A program made the translations under genes and the position numbers. This document shows positions 1 through 11,800 of a stretch of DNA of 64,000 nt, in pieces. Position 1 is the stretch's first letter. Each line of letters begins with the position of its first letter. The notes under the pieces were generated by a model. It saw only the letters and a list, made by a program, of their open reading frames with translations. It searched no databases and was not told the DNA's origin. Origin of the DNA: Nemophila menziesii (lineage: Eukaryota > Streptophyta > Magnoliopsida > Boraginales > Hydrophyllaceae); the NCBI GenBank assembly GCA_029959085.1, contig JARWIR010000016.1:8477441-8541440 (forward strand), written 5' to 3'.

Positions 1-149
1 CAATATGCTCTAAAAATAATAAATAATTAATTCAAGACACAAAATAGAAAAGTGTGCTAAATCATGATAAAATCGACCTATCCTCTAATAAATACACCTA
101 AAATGATGTCTCCAACTACTAATAAATCATCACAAATGGGGAGACATCA
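1..149 (-). mobile_element. Start of an antisense Athila-type LTR (cut by window edge)
   Basis: Read on the minus strand from 149, the sequence starts TGATGTCTCC and follows the first ~150 bases of the LTRs of element D (19386 and 31742) closely. The first 46 bases hold the same terminal inverted repeat, at 104-113 and 140-149. On the plus side, copia A LTR sequence begins at 150, so this is the end of an element or solo LTR inserted antisense into that LTR. The rest lies left of the window, so TSD and type (solo or full) cannot be decided. Confidence 0.85.
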
Positions 150-539
150 AAACCCTAGATAAACCGAAACCTTTGGTTTCTTTGCTGATTTTCATCACTA
201 GATTAGGTTACAGTTTAGCAAATCCATTAGATTGAATCCACTAATTCAATTCTTAGTTGTATTTCAGCGTAGTTGATTTACTAGATATGTTTGTGGAAGA
301 ATTGTAATATTGTGATAACTTTAAGGGGTTTTCTGTGAGGTGATTCAATCTTGTAATCCGAGGCATATAGTGAAGCAGAGCCTAATTCATCTAGGTTCAA
401 CGTGGATGTAGGTCTTATGTGGCTGAACCACGATAATCTCTTGTGTTCTTTACTTTCTGCGCTTTACTGTTTTCTCTAATACGTTTGCAAACTCAAACCC
501 TATTTTAAACTTGTTCTTGAGGTGTGATTTTTTACTACA
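150..539 (+). repeat. Copia A 5' LTR, truncated on its left
   Basis: Matches 17885-18275 along its full length and ends in the same CTACA, followed by one base and the primer binding site. The missing first ~245 bases lie beyond the antisense insertion at 1-149. It contains the pairing segments CGTGG and CCACG around a GATGTAGG loop, a structure also present in the LTRs of copia E and G. Confidence 0.92.
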
Positions 540-540
540 G

Positions 541-552
541 TGGTATCAGAGC
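541..552 (+). other. Primer binding site, copia A
   Basis: TGGTATCAGAGC is the standard plant copia primer binding site, complementary to the 3' end of initiator tRNA-Met. It sits one base after the LTR end. Confidence 0.95.
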
Positions 553-707
553 TTGATTTCAAATCGATCTTAATTCATCTTTCGAAAAATTAAGGGTTTG
601 TTGATTTCTTGATTTCCTAGAGATCTCTTTTGGTTTCCGAAATCAATTGGAAGGTTTGTTACATTGTTTCAAAGCGGGTTTTCTTTATTTCTTGACTAAT
701 CCCTACG

Positions 708-3090
708 ATGACGACTTCAACTCGTATTGATATGTCGGTATTCGATGGGAAAATGGATTTTGGTGTTCGGCAGAAAAAGATGAAGGTCTTATTATCTGGT
801 GGTCCTTTGTGTGTTCTAAAAATAATGCAAAAGTAATTGAACCACAACCGCAAGTGTACGGTTGTCCCAAGTAGTAATAATGATTCTAGGATCGTTCGCA
901 GGGACGGTTTGCTTAACTACAATGCTTATCGATTAATGAATGATTACACATATGAAAGAAATAAAAGATATAATGATTGATTGGTTGGTTTTATAGTTCC
1001 TAAGATGATTAAGACTAATATGAAAATGTAAATAAATGACAAGACGCAAATAATAAATAGCTAGACGCAAGAAAGAAAAGGCAGTACTCGAGAAATTCTA
1101 AGGATCCTCCTAATTCTATTTTATTTCTTATGTTGTTTAAGGGTCAAATCAGTCAAATAATATTGGTCGGGATTCAAGAGTCTCTGTACCCCCGTCAGGG
1201 TGGACTACAAAGCTATTCTAGAGTGTCACTAGTCCCGTCAGGGTAAATATGATCCACTTTCGAATGATTAAGTTTATATTACCTCATTGGTCCTAAGATT
1301 AACTACGCTCGTCAAAGTCAAATAGTTTTTATCTTATATTGAGTAATTGATTCCATACCTAAACCCTCCGTCAGGATGATCCACACGCCACATATGTGGA
1401 ATAGCCTAGATACTAACACCTGTTCTTAGTTAGCTACTCCAAAAATAGTAAATAATCATAAATTACTGAATAATGTAAATGGCCCAATTTGATTTAATTC
1501 ATGAAAAACCCAAATTCAATCATACGAAATTCAATAGTTTTAGGAATCACCTATTAAGCATTCTCAAGTACTAAAAGGATTTAGCTCATAATTAAAGAAA
1601 AAACAAATACTAAATTAAAAGATGAATTCATATTGTTTTACAGAATGAAACTAAAGAAAAACCTAATTCCGGAATTGAGTTAGCTGTGAGTTGGAGATAT
1701 AGACCGTCTCCAGTTCTCTAGCTTTCCTGCTTCCTTGCTTTGACTTCTCTCTGGTGTATTCTTTTGTAAAAAGTGAATTGTGTATAAAATAGAAGTCAAA
1801 ACCTCTTTTTATATGTGAAAAAACGGATTAGGGCTTGGACTTAAGAATAAATTACTAATTAAATGTCCAAGCCCAAAATCCCGTAACTGCTACACCACCT
1901 TCACTAAAACGGCTCTAGCCGCTTCGCTATAACTCCGATTGACCTGAAATCACTTGCTAAAGTTTCGTAAATCGATAAGGAAACTAATCTCTTCAAGGGT
2001 CAGCGGCTAAATAAACTCGCAAGTGCCTAGAAATCAGCAATCTTTGGCCTGTTTCCAGATTTGTAGCTTCAAAATCTAACTCTTTTCGGGATTTATCTTC
2101 AAGGTTTGACTCCATATCACGATCTTTGACTTTCTTCTCGTATTCCTTCTCTAGCTAACATCCAAACCTATAAACTTTCCACTAAAAATACCAATATTAC
2201 GCGCAAAAACATAATAAATTAAAAATGCTAGAAATAAAAGAGGAAAATCGTATTATTGCATATTTAGTCCAAAAGTCTATCAAACTAAACGAATAAACAC
2301 CAAAAATGATGTCTCCCAAGGGCATAAGATTAGAACATTTGGGGAGACATCAGTATCTCATCATAAAGTTAGTAGTGCCTTATTGGCAGATATCAAGGAA
2401 TGGCGAGAGGGTGAGCTTCATAGAGAATCTGAAATTAAAGAGGAAGCTTATGATATTCTATTCTTAAACCTATCAGACTCCGTGATACGCCAGGTAGATG
2501 GTACTGAAACAGCTGTTGAGTTGTGGGGTAAACTCGAATCTCTGTACTCTTCTAAATATGTGCCTAATCTTGCTTTCTTGAAAGGTTCTTTGTTCAATTA
2601 CAAAATGGATAGTAATAAGTCTACAGATGAAAATCTTGATGAGGTTACTAAGATGTGTCTTGTTTTAAAAGGAACCACTATGGACCTTGATGATACTAGT
2701 AAATGTATGATTCTGTTAAATGCTATTCTAGCTTCTTTTCAAGTTGTTAAAGATGTATTTCAATATGCTACCCCTGTCCCTGAGTATGATCAAGTAGTAA
2801 CTGCTTTGAAAACTAGAGAATATGAACTTAAAACACAGAAAAGAACTGGTGCAAATATGTTTGTGAAAAGAACTGATACTGCCTTGATCCCTGAGCATGT
2901 TAAGGATAAAAAGAATAAGAAAAAATCTAAGGGAAAAGAAACTAGAAAATGTTCCCATTGTGGTAAGGTAGGACATTTAAAGAAAAATTGTTTCAAACTG
3001 AAAAACAAAATGAATTCTGTGAATAATGAATCTAATGTTGCATGTATGCCTAGTATAGATGATGTATGTAAGGTACTGAATGTTACTAGG
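708..3090 (+). pseudogene. Copia A gag, split by a solo LTR
   Basis: The first ATG after the primer binding site is at 708. The frame is open to the solo LTR at 797 and continues in the same frame after 2357, so the insertion broke one continuous gag. The downstream part has the capsid pattern of copia gag (a VELWGKLESLY-type segment near 2510) and a CCHC zinc knuckle, CSHCGKVGHLKKNC, near 2950, which binds RNA during particle assembly. The frame runs on into the protease. The element cannot make this protein with the insertion in place. Confidence 0.85.
797..2352 (-). mobile_element. Antisense solo LTR (Athila-type ends)
   Basis: On the minus strand it starts TGATGTCTCCC at 2352 and ends in ACCACCA at 797, the same ends as LTRs of elements B and D, although the interior differs. 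Flanks are TTATC (792-796) and GTATC (2353-2357), a 5-bp TSD with one mismatch. No internal region is present, so this is a solo LTR left by LTR-LTR recombination. The interior holds several copies of a CCGTCAGGGTGGA-like motif (near 1193, 1224 and 1367) that also occur in the solo LTR at 50143-51904. Length 1556 bp. Confidence 0.88.
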
Positions 3091-6000
3091 GTGTCTAATG
3101 GTGATAGTTGGATTCTTGACTCTAGGTGTACTTGTCATATGTGTCCTGATGCTGAACTTTTTCATGATCTTGTTGTAACTTGTAATGAAATTGTATACAT
3201 GGGTAATGATCATACTTGTGCTGTAAAAGGTATTAGTAAAGTGGAATTAAAATTGAATAATGGGAAAAGAATTATTTTAACAAATGTTAGATTAATTCCT
3301 GAGTTAAAAAGAAACTTGATTTCACTTGGTGCATTAGATGACTTAGGCTGTGTGTCTAAGGTTGAGAATGGTGCTATGCATGTTTATAAAAAGTCTAAAC
3401 TAATTTTGATTGGAACTAAACTTTCTGGCCTATATGTTTTAGATGGTTCTCATTTATCTGCTTTTGCAAATCATGTTACTAACAAGTTGTCACAGGGTGT
3501 TACTGAAAAATGGCATCTCAGGCTTGGTCATATGAGCCTTCAAGGTCTTACTATACTCAATAAACAGGGTATGTTTGGTAAGGAAAACAGTTAGTACACT
3601 TTCATTTTGTGAAACATGTGTGTTGGGTAAGCAACACAGACAAAAGTTTAGTACTGGTACTCATAAATCCAAATATTGTTTGGAATATGTTCATTCTGAT
3701 TTGTGGGGACCTGAAAAGGTTGATGCTCATGGAAAATTCAAATATTTTCTATCTTTAGTGGATGATTACAATAGAAATGTGTGGACGTTTCTTTTGAAAT
3801 CAAAGAATGAAACCTTTACAAAAATTAAAGAATGGAAGTCATTGCAAGAAAAGAAAACTGGGTTGGTTCTTAAAATGGCCTTGAGTTCTGCAATGAAGAG
3901 TTTGACACTTATTTTAAAGAAAATGGAATCCTAAGGCATAGAACTGTGAGACACACACCTCAACAAAATGGGGTGGCTAAAAGGATGAACAGATCTTTGT
4001 TAGAAAAGGTTAGGTGTATGCTTTTCACTTCAGGCCTACCTAAACCTTTCTGGGGTGAAGCTCTCTACACTTCTACATATCTTGTTAACAGGAGCCCTAA
4101 TAGGACTCTTGATTTTAAAACCCCATTAAAAGTTTGGAAAGGAACCAAGCCAAATCTGCAACACTTAATGGTTTTTGGATGTGTAGCTTATGCACACACT
4201 AAAGATGGGAAATTAGACCCAAGGTCACTCAAATGTGTAATGTTGGGGTATCAACAACAACATGGTGTTAAAGGATATAGGTTATTGGAAAAAGATGCTA
4301 GAGGCATCAATATTATATGTAGTAGAAATGTAATATTTGATGAATTGACTTTTCCTTTCAAAGTTTGTGATACTGCAGGTAATGATGCTAGGTCTGAACC
4401 AATCACTCAAACTGTGGGATTAGAGCTTGAGGTGGAGCCAGAAACTGTAGTTAATCATTTGAATGCAGATCCAACTGATGCAACTGAGGGTGAAGTTCAA
4501 GATATCCAACCTAATGATGAAAATACAGCTGAGGGAAATGAACCACCCATACAACTCAGTGAGTCATCAATAGGGGAGCTTCATGATTACCAGTTGACTC
4601 GAGATAGACCAAGGAGGAATATAACTGCTCCTTCAAGATATTCATATGCAGACCTGGATTACACTGCACTTAGTGCTGCAGTTGAGGTTAAAAGTTCTGA
4701 ACCTTCTTCTTATTTAGATGCACTTGAATCTCCTGATTATGAAAAATGGTATAATGCTATGCTTGAAGAGATGGATTATTTAAATATGAATAAAACTTGA
4801 GTTTTAGTTAAGTTACCTGAAAATCAGTTAGTAGTTGAGTGTAGGTGGTTATATAAACTGAAAGAGGGTATGAATGATAATGATCTCCCTTAGGTATAAA
4901 TCTAGACTTGTAGCTAAAGGATACACTCAAAGAGAAGTAATAGATTATACTGATATTTTTCCACCTGTAGTAAAGTTTAAAACTATAAGATGTATGTTAG
5001 CATATGCTGCTTGTTTTGACCTTGAGATAGATCAAATGGATGTGAAAACTGCCTTTTTGCATGGTGAATTAGATGAGACTGTCTATATGAGACAGCCTGA
5101 AGATTTTGTGAATAAAAACTTGCCTGATCATGTATGTTCACTGAAAAAATCTTTATATGGCTTAAAACAATCACCTAGACATTGCTATAAAAGGTTTGAC
5201 TCATTTATGATTAGTATTGGCTTTGTAAGATCTGAATATGATGCTTGTTTGTATTTTTTACTTAAGCAATCTGAAAGTGTGTTTGTTCTATTGTATGTTG
5301 ATGATATACTTCTTATTAGTAAATCATGTAAAGCTATAAGGTCCTTGAAACTGTCCTTAAGTAATATGTTTGAAATGAAAGATTTGGGTGAAGCTAATAA
5401 GATATTAGGCATGATTATCATTAGAGATAGAAAGAATTGCGTGTTAAAACTTCACCAGGGGCCATATTTGAGAAAAATTGTTTCTAAATATGAGAGTTTG
5501 AATTGCAAAAAATGCTTTGACTCCTTTGGCTGGTCATACTGCTTTGACTAAGTAGCTTTGCCCCAAGACTCCGTCAGAAATTGTAAGGATGAGCACAGCT
5601 CCTTATGCAAATGTGATAAGTTCTCTAATGTATGTTATGATAAGTACTAGGCCAGATTTATCTTTTGATATATCTTTATTAAGCAGGTATATGTCTAATC
5701 CTGGTTTTGAGCACTGGTTGATACTGAAACATGTATTATCATATGTTAGTGGTACTTTGAATATTGGATTATGCTATGGAGATCATAATATTCCTTTTGA
5801 GTTAACAAGTTATGTAGATTCTGACTTTGCTGGTGATAAAGATAGTAGAAAATCTAAAACTGCCTATTGCTACACTTTAGGAGGCAACTGTATTTCTTGG
5901 AAATCACAGTTGTAACCACTTGTAGCACTGTCGACTACTGAATCTGAATATGTGGCCATTACTGATGCTGCAAAAGAAGGGTTATGGTTACAAAATTTGT

Positions 6001-6260
6001 TAACTGAGCTAAAATTACTTAAGGGAAAGGTTACTCTATACTCTGACAGTCAAAGTGCAATTCAACTTAGTAAAAATCCTATTTATCATGAAAGAACAAA
6101 GCACATTGATTTTAAATTCCATTACATCAGAGATATACTTGAAAGTGGTGAATTAAAGTTGGTAAAAATAGCAACTGAAGAAAATCCTGCAGACTTTGGA
6201 ACAAAAATTGTTACTAATATTAAGTTTAAGCATTGCTTAGACTTATTGTTTCTTGGTTAA
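3091..6260 (+). pseudogene. Copia A pol (protease, integrase, RT, RNase H), multiply frameshifted
   Basis: Order is copia type: protease, integrase, reverse transcriptase, RNase H. The protease motif near 3110 reads WILDSRCTCHM, with Arg where the family has Gly in D-S/T-G, so catalysis would be lost. A GAG-pre-integrase segment (KWHLRLGHMS, ~3510), integrase CX2C (~3612), HTPQQNGVAKRMNRS (~3952), RT LLYVDDILL (~5290), and an RNase H end with DSDFAGDKDSRKS (~5818) and HIDFKFHYIRD are visible. The frame changes or stops near 3590, 3933, 4800-4870, 5551-5588 and 5915. The last stop is at 6260. Confidence 0.92.
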
Positions 6261-6273
6261 CTGTGTGTAGGTG

Positions 6274-6319
6274 TGATGTCTCCTCATTTGTGATAATAAA
6301 ATATACTCATGAGACATCA
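6274..6319 (+). other. Terminal inverted repeat at the LTR start
   Basis: TGATGTCTC (6274-6282) pairs perfectly with GAGACATCA (6311-6319) around a 28-base AT-rich loop. The same stem with a different loop opens every Athila-type LTR in the window: 104-149 and 2307-2352 (antisense), 16058, 19386-19431, 31742-31787, and 51860-51903 (antisense). Confidence 0.85.
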
Positions 6320-6832
6320 TTTTAGGCTTATTTATTAGTTTATAGGTTGATTTTAGCTTATTTTAGTGCACTTTCCTATTTTGAGTCTTGATTTGTAGAA
6401 TTATTATTTTTAGAGCATATTGGGTTTAATTGTTTATTTAGTGTGAAGCTTTAAAGATAATTATGGAGATTAATTGGAGTCCAAGTCAAAGACTACAACT
6501 TATGGAAAGAGATTTGCATGGAAATTGGAGATAAAGGAAACAAAGACTAAAAAGATGGAAAAGGACAAGCTGCCTAAATCTGGGATTCTGCACACACGTC
6601 CAAAGATATAGGTTTTTACCTAAGAAATAGGCCGAATTTGGAGATTTCCTTCCTTAGGGGTCAAGATAATTCTGTTGCGATTCTTTTGGTATCTTATAGA
6701 GCTCAATCCGACCAATAACGAAGAAGATATGCTCAAAACGGTCCAGCAGTGTTTTCCTTACGAATTTGAGTTGGGCTAGGAGTCCATTACTTAACTTATC
6801 TCTAAAGAAACGATTTAGGTCAACCTATACAG

Positions 6833-6840
6833 TATAAATA
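6833..6840 (+). promoter_or_regulatory. Probable TATA box of element B LTR
   Basis: TATAAATA lies in a conserved context (CAGTATAAATACAGCC) repeated at 16617 in the 3' LTR and, with small changes, at 19955 in element D. This is the likely U3 promoter, with transcription starting a few tens of bases downstream. Confidence 0.6.
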
Positions 6841-7760
6841 CAGCCTCTTAACACTCTAAAATCATCCTTGGTGAAACCTTAAGCCAAGAGGAAGCATACA
6901 AATCAAGAGAGAAGTGTGGAAGGAGCTGTCATCAACAATGTCTTCTTCTACCTTTAATTTTGTAATTTCTTTCTTTTCTTTCATGAACTAAATTTCTTTA
7001 GCTTAAGTTTTAGCATATATGTATGAACCCTAGTTTTGATTGACATCTATCTAATTTAGGAATTTAATTTTTTAAATAGAATTATAGTTTTTATTCTCTG
7101 TTTATGTGTTTGGATTTATATTCTGTGTTCTTGTGGACTGCAGCCATTAGAATTACCATCTAGTAATTAGGATACCATTGACAACGGTGTTTAATTGCAT
7201 GTTTAGCACATAACGTTTAGTTTTAGGTTTGATCTGACAACCCAACCTATCTAGATAATCACTATGGTTTAGTCTTTGTGACTATTTACCAATTACAGGA
7301 AAAGTTTGCTTAGGAAGCCTTATTGACACAGGTAAATCCTATTTTAAACTACCGATAGCATATTGGGACCGATTAGGGAAATATTACATAATTCACCCTT
7401 ACATGTTTAGAACGGCAAAACTAGTGGGGATTACATGCTAATAACTTAAGCTATATTCTCATATTTCATCTCTTTCATCTTTAATTTCCTGTCTTTTAAT
7501 TCTTAGGTTTAATTTAGTTTATTAGAAAACCAAACAAATATCTATTTATCTTTACTTTTATTTACATTTAGTTGTTCTAGCTTTAATTATTTACACTTGA
7601 TATTTGCATAAGATTCTTCTAACCTTCGTAGTCTCTGCGAAACGAATCTAAATCTAAAACTTGCATACGATCTGTATACTTGCAGAACCGTGTAGTTCTA
7701 GGGTGTCTTTGCACTTTATTTATATCATATTTTATCACACCCTAGGCCCCACCAAGTTTT

Positions 7761-7778
7761 TGGCGCCGTTGTCGGGGA
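7761..7778 (+). other. Primer binding site, element B
   Basis: TGGCGCCGTTGTCGGGGA, six bases after the LTR, is complementary to the 3' end of plant tRNA-Asp apart from one changed base (GTCGG for GCCGG). This site is typical of Athila-lineage elements. Confidence 0.92.
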
Positions 7779-7879
7779 CTACATCGTTAGTCCTTGTGCA
7801 TATATCTTGTGCTTTTAATTTCAGTTAGTTCTATTTTACGCTTTTGTTTTTAGTTTTTGTTTTTCAGATTTAGTTACAG

Positions 7880-9600
7880 ATGGAGAACCCAAGGAGACTT
7901 GAGCTACCCATCGAGTTCAGAGTGGAGCCACGAGGAATTCGCGCTCCAGAAATCCAAGCCGCGAAATTTAAACCCGATCCAGGGATGCTAACTCAGTTTT
8001 CATCTCATGGATTATTCAGCGGAGCTGTACATCAAGATCCGATCCGATATATTCAAAAATTCATGCAGATCTGTGATGCTTATATCGTAAGAGGAGTTAC
8101 TAGGGAGCAAGTATATTACCTGATGTTCCAGTTCTTCTTGACCGGATGTGCAAGCGATTGGTATGATGCCCAATACCCTCATATTATTCCAGATTAGGAC
8201 AAGCTCCAAGCAAGATTCCTAGACCGTTTCTATCCGGTTAGTAGACGTTTAAAAGATATGTTGGAGCTTGAACAATATATACAGAAAGAGGAAGAGAGTT
8301 TGGGTGAAGCATGGTTACGATTTACAGAGAAGAAGGCGAGGTGTCCCTATCACAGATCCTCTCCGGAGTATTATTTAACCTTGTTTTATGGAGGCCTTAA
8401 TGATAAATCAAGAGAGAAAGAAGATTCGTTAGGAAACGCAGGATTTGTGTTGCTAGATCCTGAAGAAGCTGAGTTGGGGATGGAAAGAATTCTTGAGAAC
8501 GAGAGAAGTTGGCCAAAGAGAGCAGAAAAAGAAAACACTTCAGAATCTCTGAAGCTTAAAGAATTGGCTAAACAACTCGAAGAGCTACAAGAACAAGCCC
8601 GAATAATTGCTCAGGTGAATACAGTACGCACAATTCCTTCATGTCTTGGTTGTGGATCAAGAAATCATGTGTGGGAAGGATGTATGAATAATCCAGCAGT
8701 AGCTTCCGTTCAATATCCTCAAGATAACTATTACTCTAATGGTTATGATTGTCCTCAAGAAAGCTACACTAATTATCAACAACCTCCACAACAAAAGAGT
8801 TGGGTCAGAAAGCAAGAGACTTATCATCAACCCCAACTTCAATCTTATAATCTACCGCAACCTATTCAGAAAAAGGCACCCATTGTTAAAACTTGTCAAG
8901 AACCAAAGAAAGATCCACCTAAACAATCAATGCAATTGGCAAAACAAGAACAACTCCAGAGCTTAAGTTCGAGTATGGCTAGATTAATGCAAACAGTTGA
9001 GAAGAAAATGAGTCATAGACAATAGAAAGTGCGAACCCAGGAGAAGATTATCAAGCAACTAGAGCATACTATATCACAGATGGCGAGTATATTACAAACA
9101 AGGCCGAAAGGGCAACTCCCAAGTGACACTATTGCTCCTCGAGATGATTCTTGCCATGCAGTTGAATTGCAAAGTGGAAAACAACTACCTCCACCAAGAC
9201 CAGAACCAGAACAAGAACCCATCCCTATTCCAAAACAAAGGGGGGAGGAAATGATCAAAGATACAGTGGAGGAGGTAGTTAAACCAAAGAGTGTTCAAGC
9301 CGAGACACCTAAAAAGACAAGAAAACCAGTGGAACTCAATACACGCCCTCCACCACCATACCCTTCACGTGTCAGAAAGAAGGACAATGACCTGGAATTC
9401 AAGAAGTTCATTGACATGTTGAAGAAATTGGAAGTTAATATACCCCTTGTTGAAGCTCTCAAGAGGATGCCAACTTACATGAAATTCATGAAAGATATTC
9501 TATCCAACAAGCGAAGTATAGAGACTGGGGAAACAATTGGACTACCTAGGGAGTGCAGTGCTATATGTCAAAATGAGTTGCCACCAAAGCTAGAAGATCC
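7880..9600 (+). pseudogene. Element B gag region with two in-frame stops
   Basis: The ATG at 7880 is the first after the primer binding site and opens the frame used by the whole polyprotein. The product resembles Athila Gag: a retrotransposon gag domain (about 7960-8450), a charged helical stretch, a zinc knuckle CLGCGSRNHVWEGC near 8645, a Gln-rich linker, and a segment with RPKGQLPSDTIAP near 9103 that recurs in element D. TAG codons at 8195-8197 and 9023-9025 interrupt the frame. Both are one C-to-T change from CAG, and no frameshift is present. The product would be capsid precursor in the cytoplasm if the stops were absent or read through. Confidence 0.88.
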
Positions 9601-11800
9601 CGGAAGTTTTACAATTCCTATCGGCATTGGAGATAGTTGGACCGGGAAAGCATTATGTGATTTAGGCGCGAGCATCAATCTCATGCCTAGATCCCTATTC
9701 GAGAAGCTTAACATTGGAGAAGTAGTACCCACATCTGTGGTATTACAAATGGCGGATCGCTCACTCTCACGACCAATAGGTAAAATTGAAGATGTTTTAG
9801 TTAAAGCTGGCTCTTTAATTTTTCCTTGTGATTTTATTATCCTTGACTACGACGCGGATAAGAATGTCCCCATCATTTTGGGTAGACCATTCTTAGCCAC
9901 GGGGCGTACACTAATTGATGTTGAGAATGGTGAGTTGATCATGAGAGTACAAGGCGAACGGATACGATTCAATGTGTTTCAGGCTATGAAATTACCTAAA
10001 TCAAAAGATGAGTGCTTCAAAGTAGATGTCATCGGAAAAATTGCGGAAGAAGTCTTCAATGAAGCAAGCTTAGATAATGATCTTGACGAAGCCTTAGCAC
10101 TTGAAACACCAGAGGAACTCGAGATTCCCCCTGAAGATGTTGCTGCATTAAACGTGCGAGAACTACTTCGAGAACCAGGTGACATTGAACCAATGAAACA
10201 ACCATATATAATATGTCCACCTGTTCTCGAAGAAAAACCACTTCCAGATCACCTACGCTATGCATATCTAGGTACGAACAAAACTTTGCCTGTTATTATT
10301 TCTGCTAACCTTTCAGGTCCTCAAGAGGAGAAGCTACTTCAAGTACTTCGCGCAAATAAAGAAGCAATCGGATGCACTATTGCCAACATCAAGGGAATTA
10401 GTCCTTCCATTTGCAAGCACAAAATCATTCTTGGGAACGAAGGCGGGCGATCCATAGAGGGACAGAGAAGACTCATGCCAGCTATGAAAGAAGTAGTGAG
10501 GAAGGAAGTTATCAAGTTGTTAGACGCAGGAATTATCTATCTGATTGCTAGCAGTGATTGGGTTAGTCCAGTGCAATGTGTTCCGAAGAAAGGAGGTATC
10601 ACTACCATCCTTAATGATCAAGGCGAAGCCATACCATCAAGACCAGTTGTGGGGTGGCGAGTGTGCATGGATTACCGAAGACTGAACAAAGCAACAAAGA
10701 AAGATCACTTCCCGCTACCGTTCATTGACCAGATGCTAGACAAACTTGTAGGCAGAGAATATTATTGTTTCCTAGACGGATATTCGGATTATAATCAGAT
10801 TTGTGTGGATCCCCTCGATCAACACAAAACAACTTTTACATGTCCGTTTGGTACTTTTGCTTATAGAAGAATGCCGTTTGGTTTATGCAATGCACCTGCC
10901 ACGTTCCAGAGGTGCATGATGGCGATATTTTGGGACATGATTGATAAATATTTGGAGGTTTTTATGGATGATTTTTCGGTGTTTTGAGATAGTTTTGATG
11001 ATTCTTTGAATAATCTTGAGAAAGTCCTTGTGAGATGTAGAGAAAAAGATCTTGTGCTTAATTGGGAAAAATGCCACTTCATGGTTCAAGAGGTAATTGT
11101 GTTGGGACATAAAGTTTCGAAGGCAGGGATGGAGGTTGATCGTGCTAAAATTGAAGTTATCAAAACACTACCACCTCCGGTTTCCGTTAAAGGAGTGAGA
11201 AGTTTCTTGGGTCACGCAGGATTTTATCGAAGATTTATTAAAGATTTCTCCAAGATCGCCAAACCGCTTTGCTCCTTACTTGAAAAGGATACTCCTTTTA
11301 ATTTTACTGACGAATTTCTTCAAGTGTTTTTTACGATTAAGGAAAAACTAATCTCTACACCTATTGTTATACCTCCTGATTGGAAAGCTCCGTTTGAACT
11401 TATGTGCGATGCTAGTGATCACGCTATGGGTGTTGTGTTGGGACAGAGGAAAGACAAGATTTTCCACACGATTTATTATGCAAGTAAGACTTTCAACGCT
11501 GCCCAGATGAACTATACAGTGACGGAGAAGGAGATGCTGGCCGTGGTGTATGCTTTCGATAAATTTCGTCCCTATCTGGTTGGGAAGAAAACTATTGTAT
11601 ACACAGACCATTCAGCTATTAGGTACGTCATGGAGAAAAAGGACGCTAAGCTGCGTCTCATTAGATGGGTACTGTTACTTCAAGAATTCGACATAGATAT
11701 TCGAGACCGGAAGGGATGCGAGAATCAAGTTGCTGATCATTTATCAAGGCTCGAAGGATCTGATGCAAACAAGGAACCATTGTTGGTGAAAGAGGTATAA
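9601..11800 (+). pseudogene. Element B protease, reverse transcriptase, RNase H region
   Basis: Same frame as gag. The protease core reads ALCDLGASINLMP (~9645), which has Leu where the classical D-S/T-G has Ser or Thr. RT follows with WRVCMDYRRLNKAT (~10650), PFGLCNAPATFQ (~10875) and the catalytic box EVFMDDFSVF (~10956). RNase H has [12 protein letters not shown] (~11395), [10 protein letters not shown] and [15 protein letters not shown] at 10985-10987 comes directly after the catalytic box, and TAA at 11798-11800 ends the RNase H segment. Each is one base from a sense codon and the frame is unchanged on both sides. This part would copy genomic RNA into DNA in the particle. Confidence 0.92.

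Larger units (their letters stand above)
6274..7754 (+). repeat. Element B 5' LTR
   Basis: 1481 bp, TG...CA, matching 16058-17538 at about 98.8% by eye. The clustered differences near 6650 (five within about eight bases) stand out against otherwise scattered changes. Confidence 0.96.

Noticed and set aside
7761..7778. tRNA gene at the primer binding site
   Set aside because: Only the 3' end complement is present; no cloverleaf or A/B boxes.
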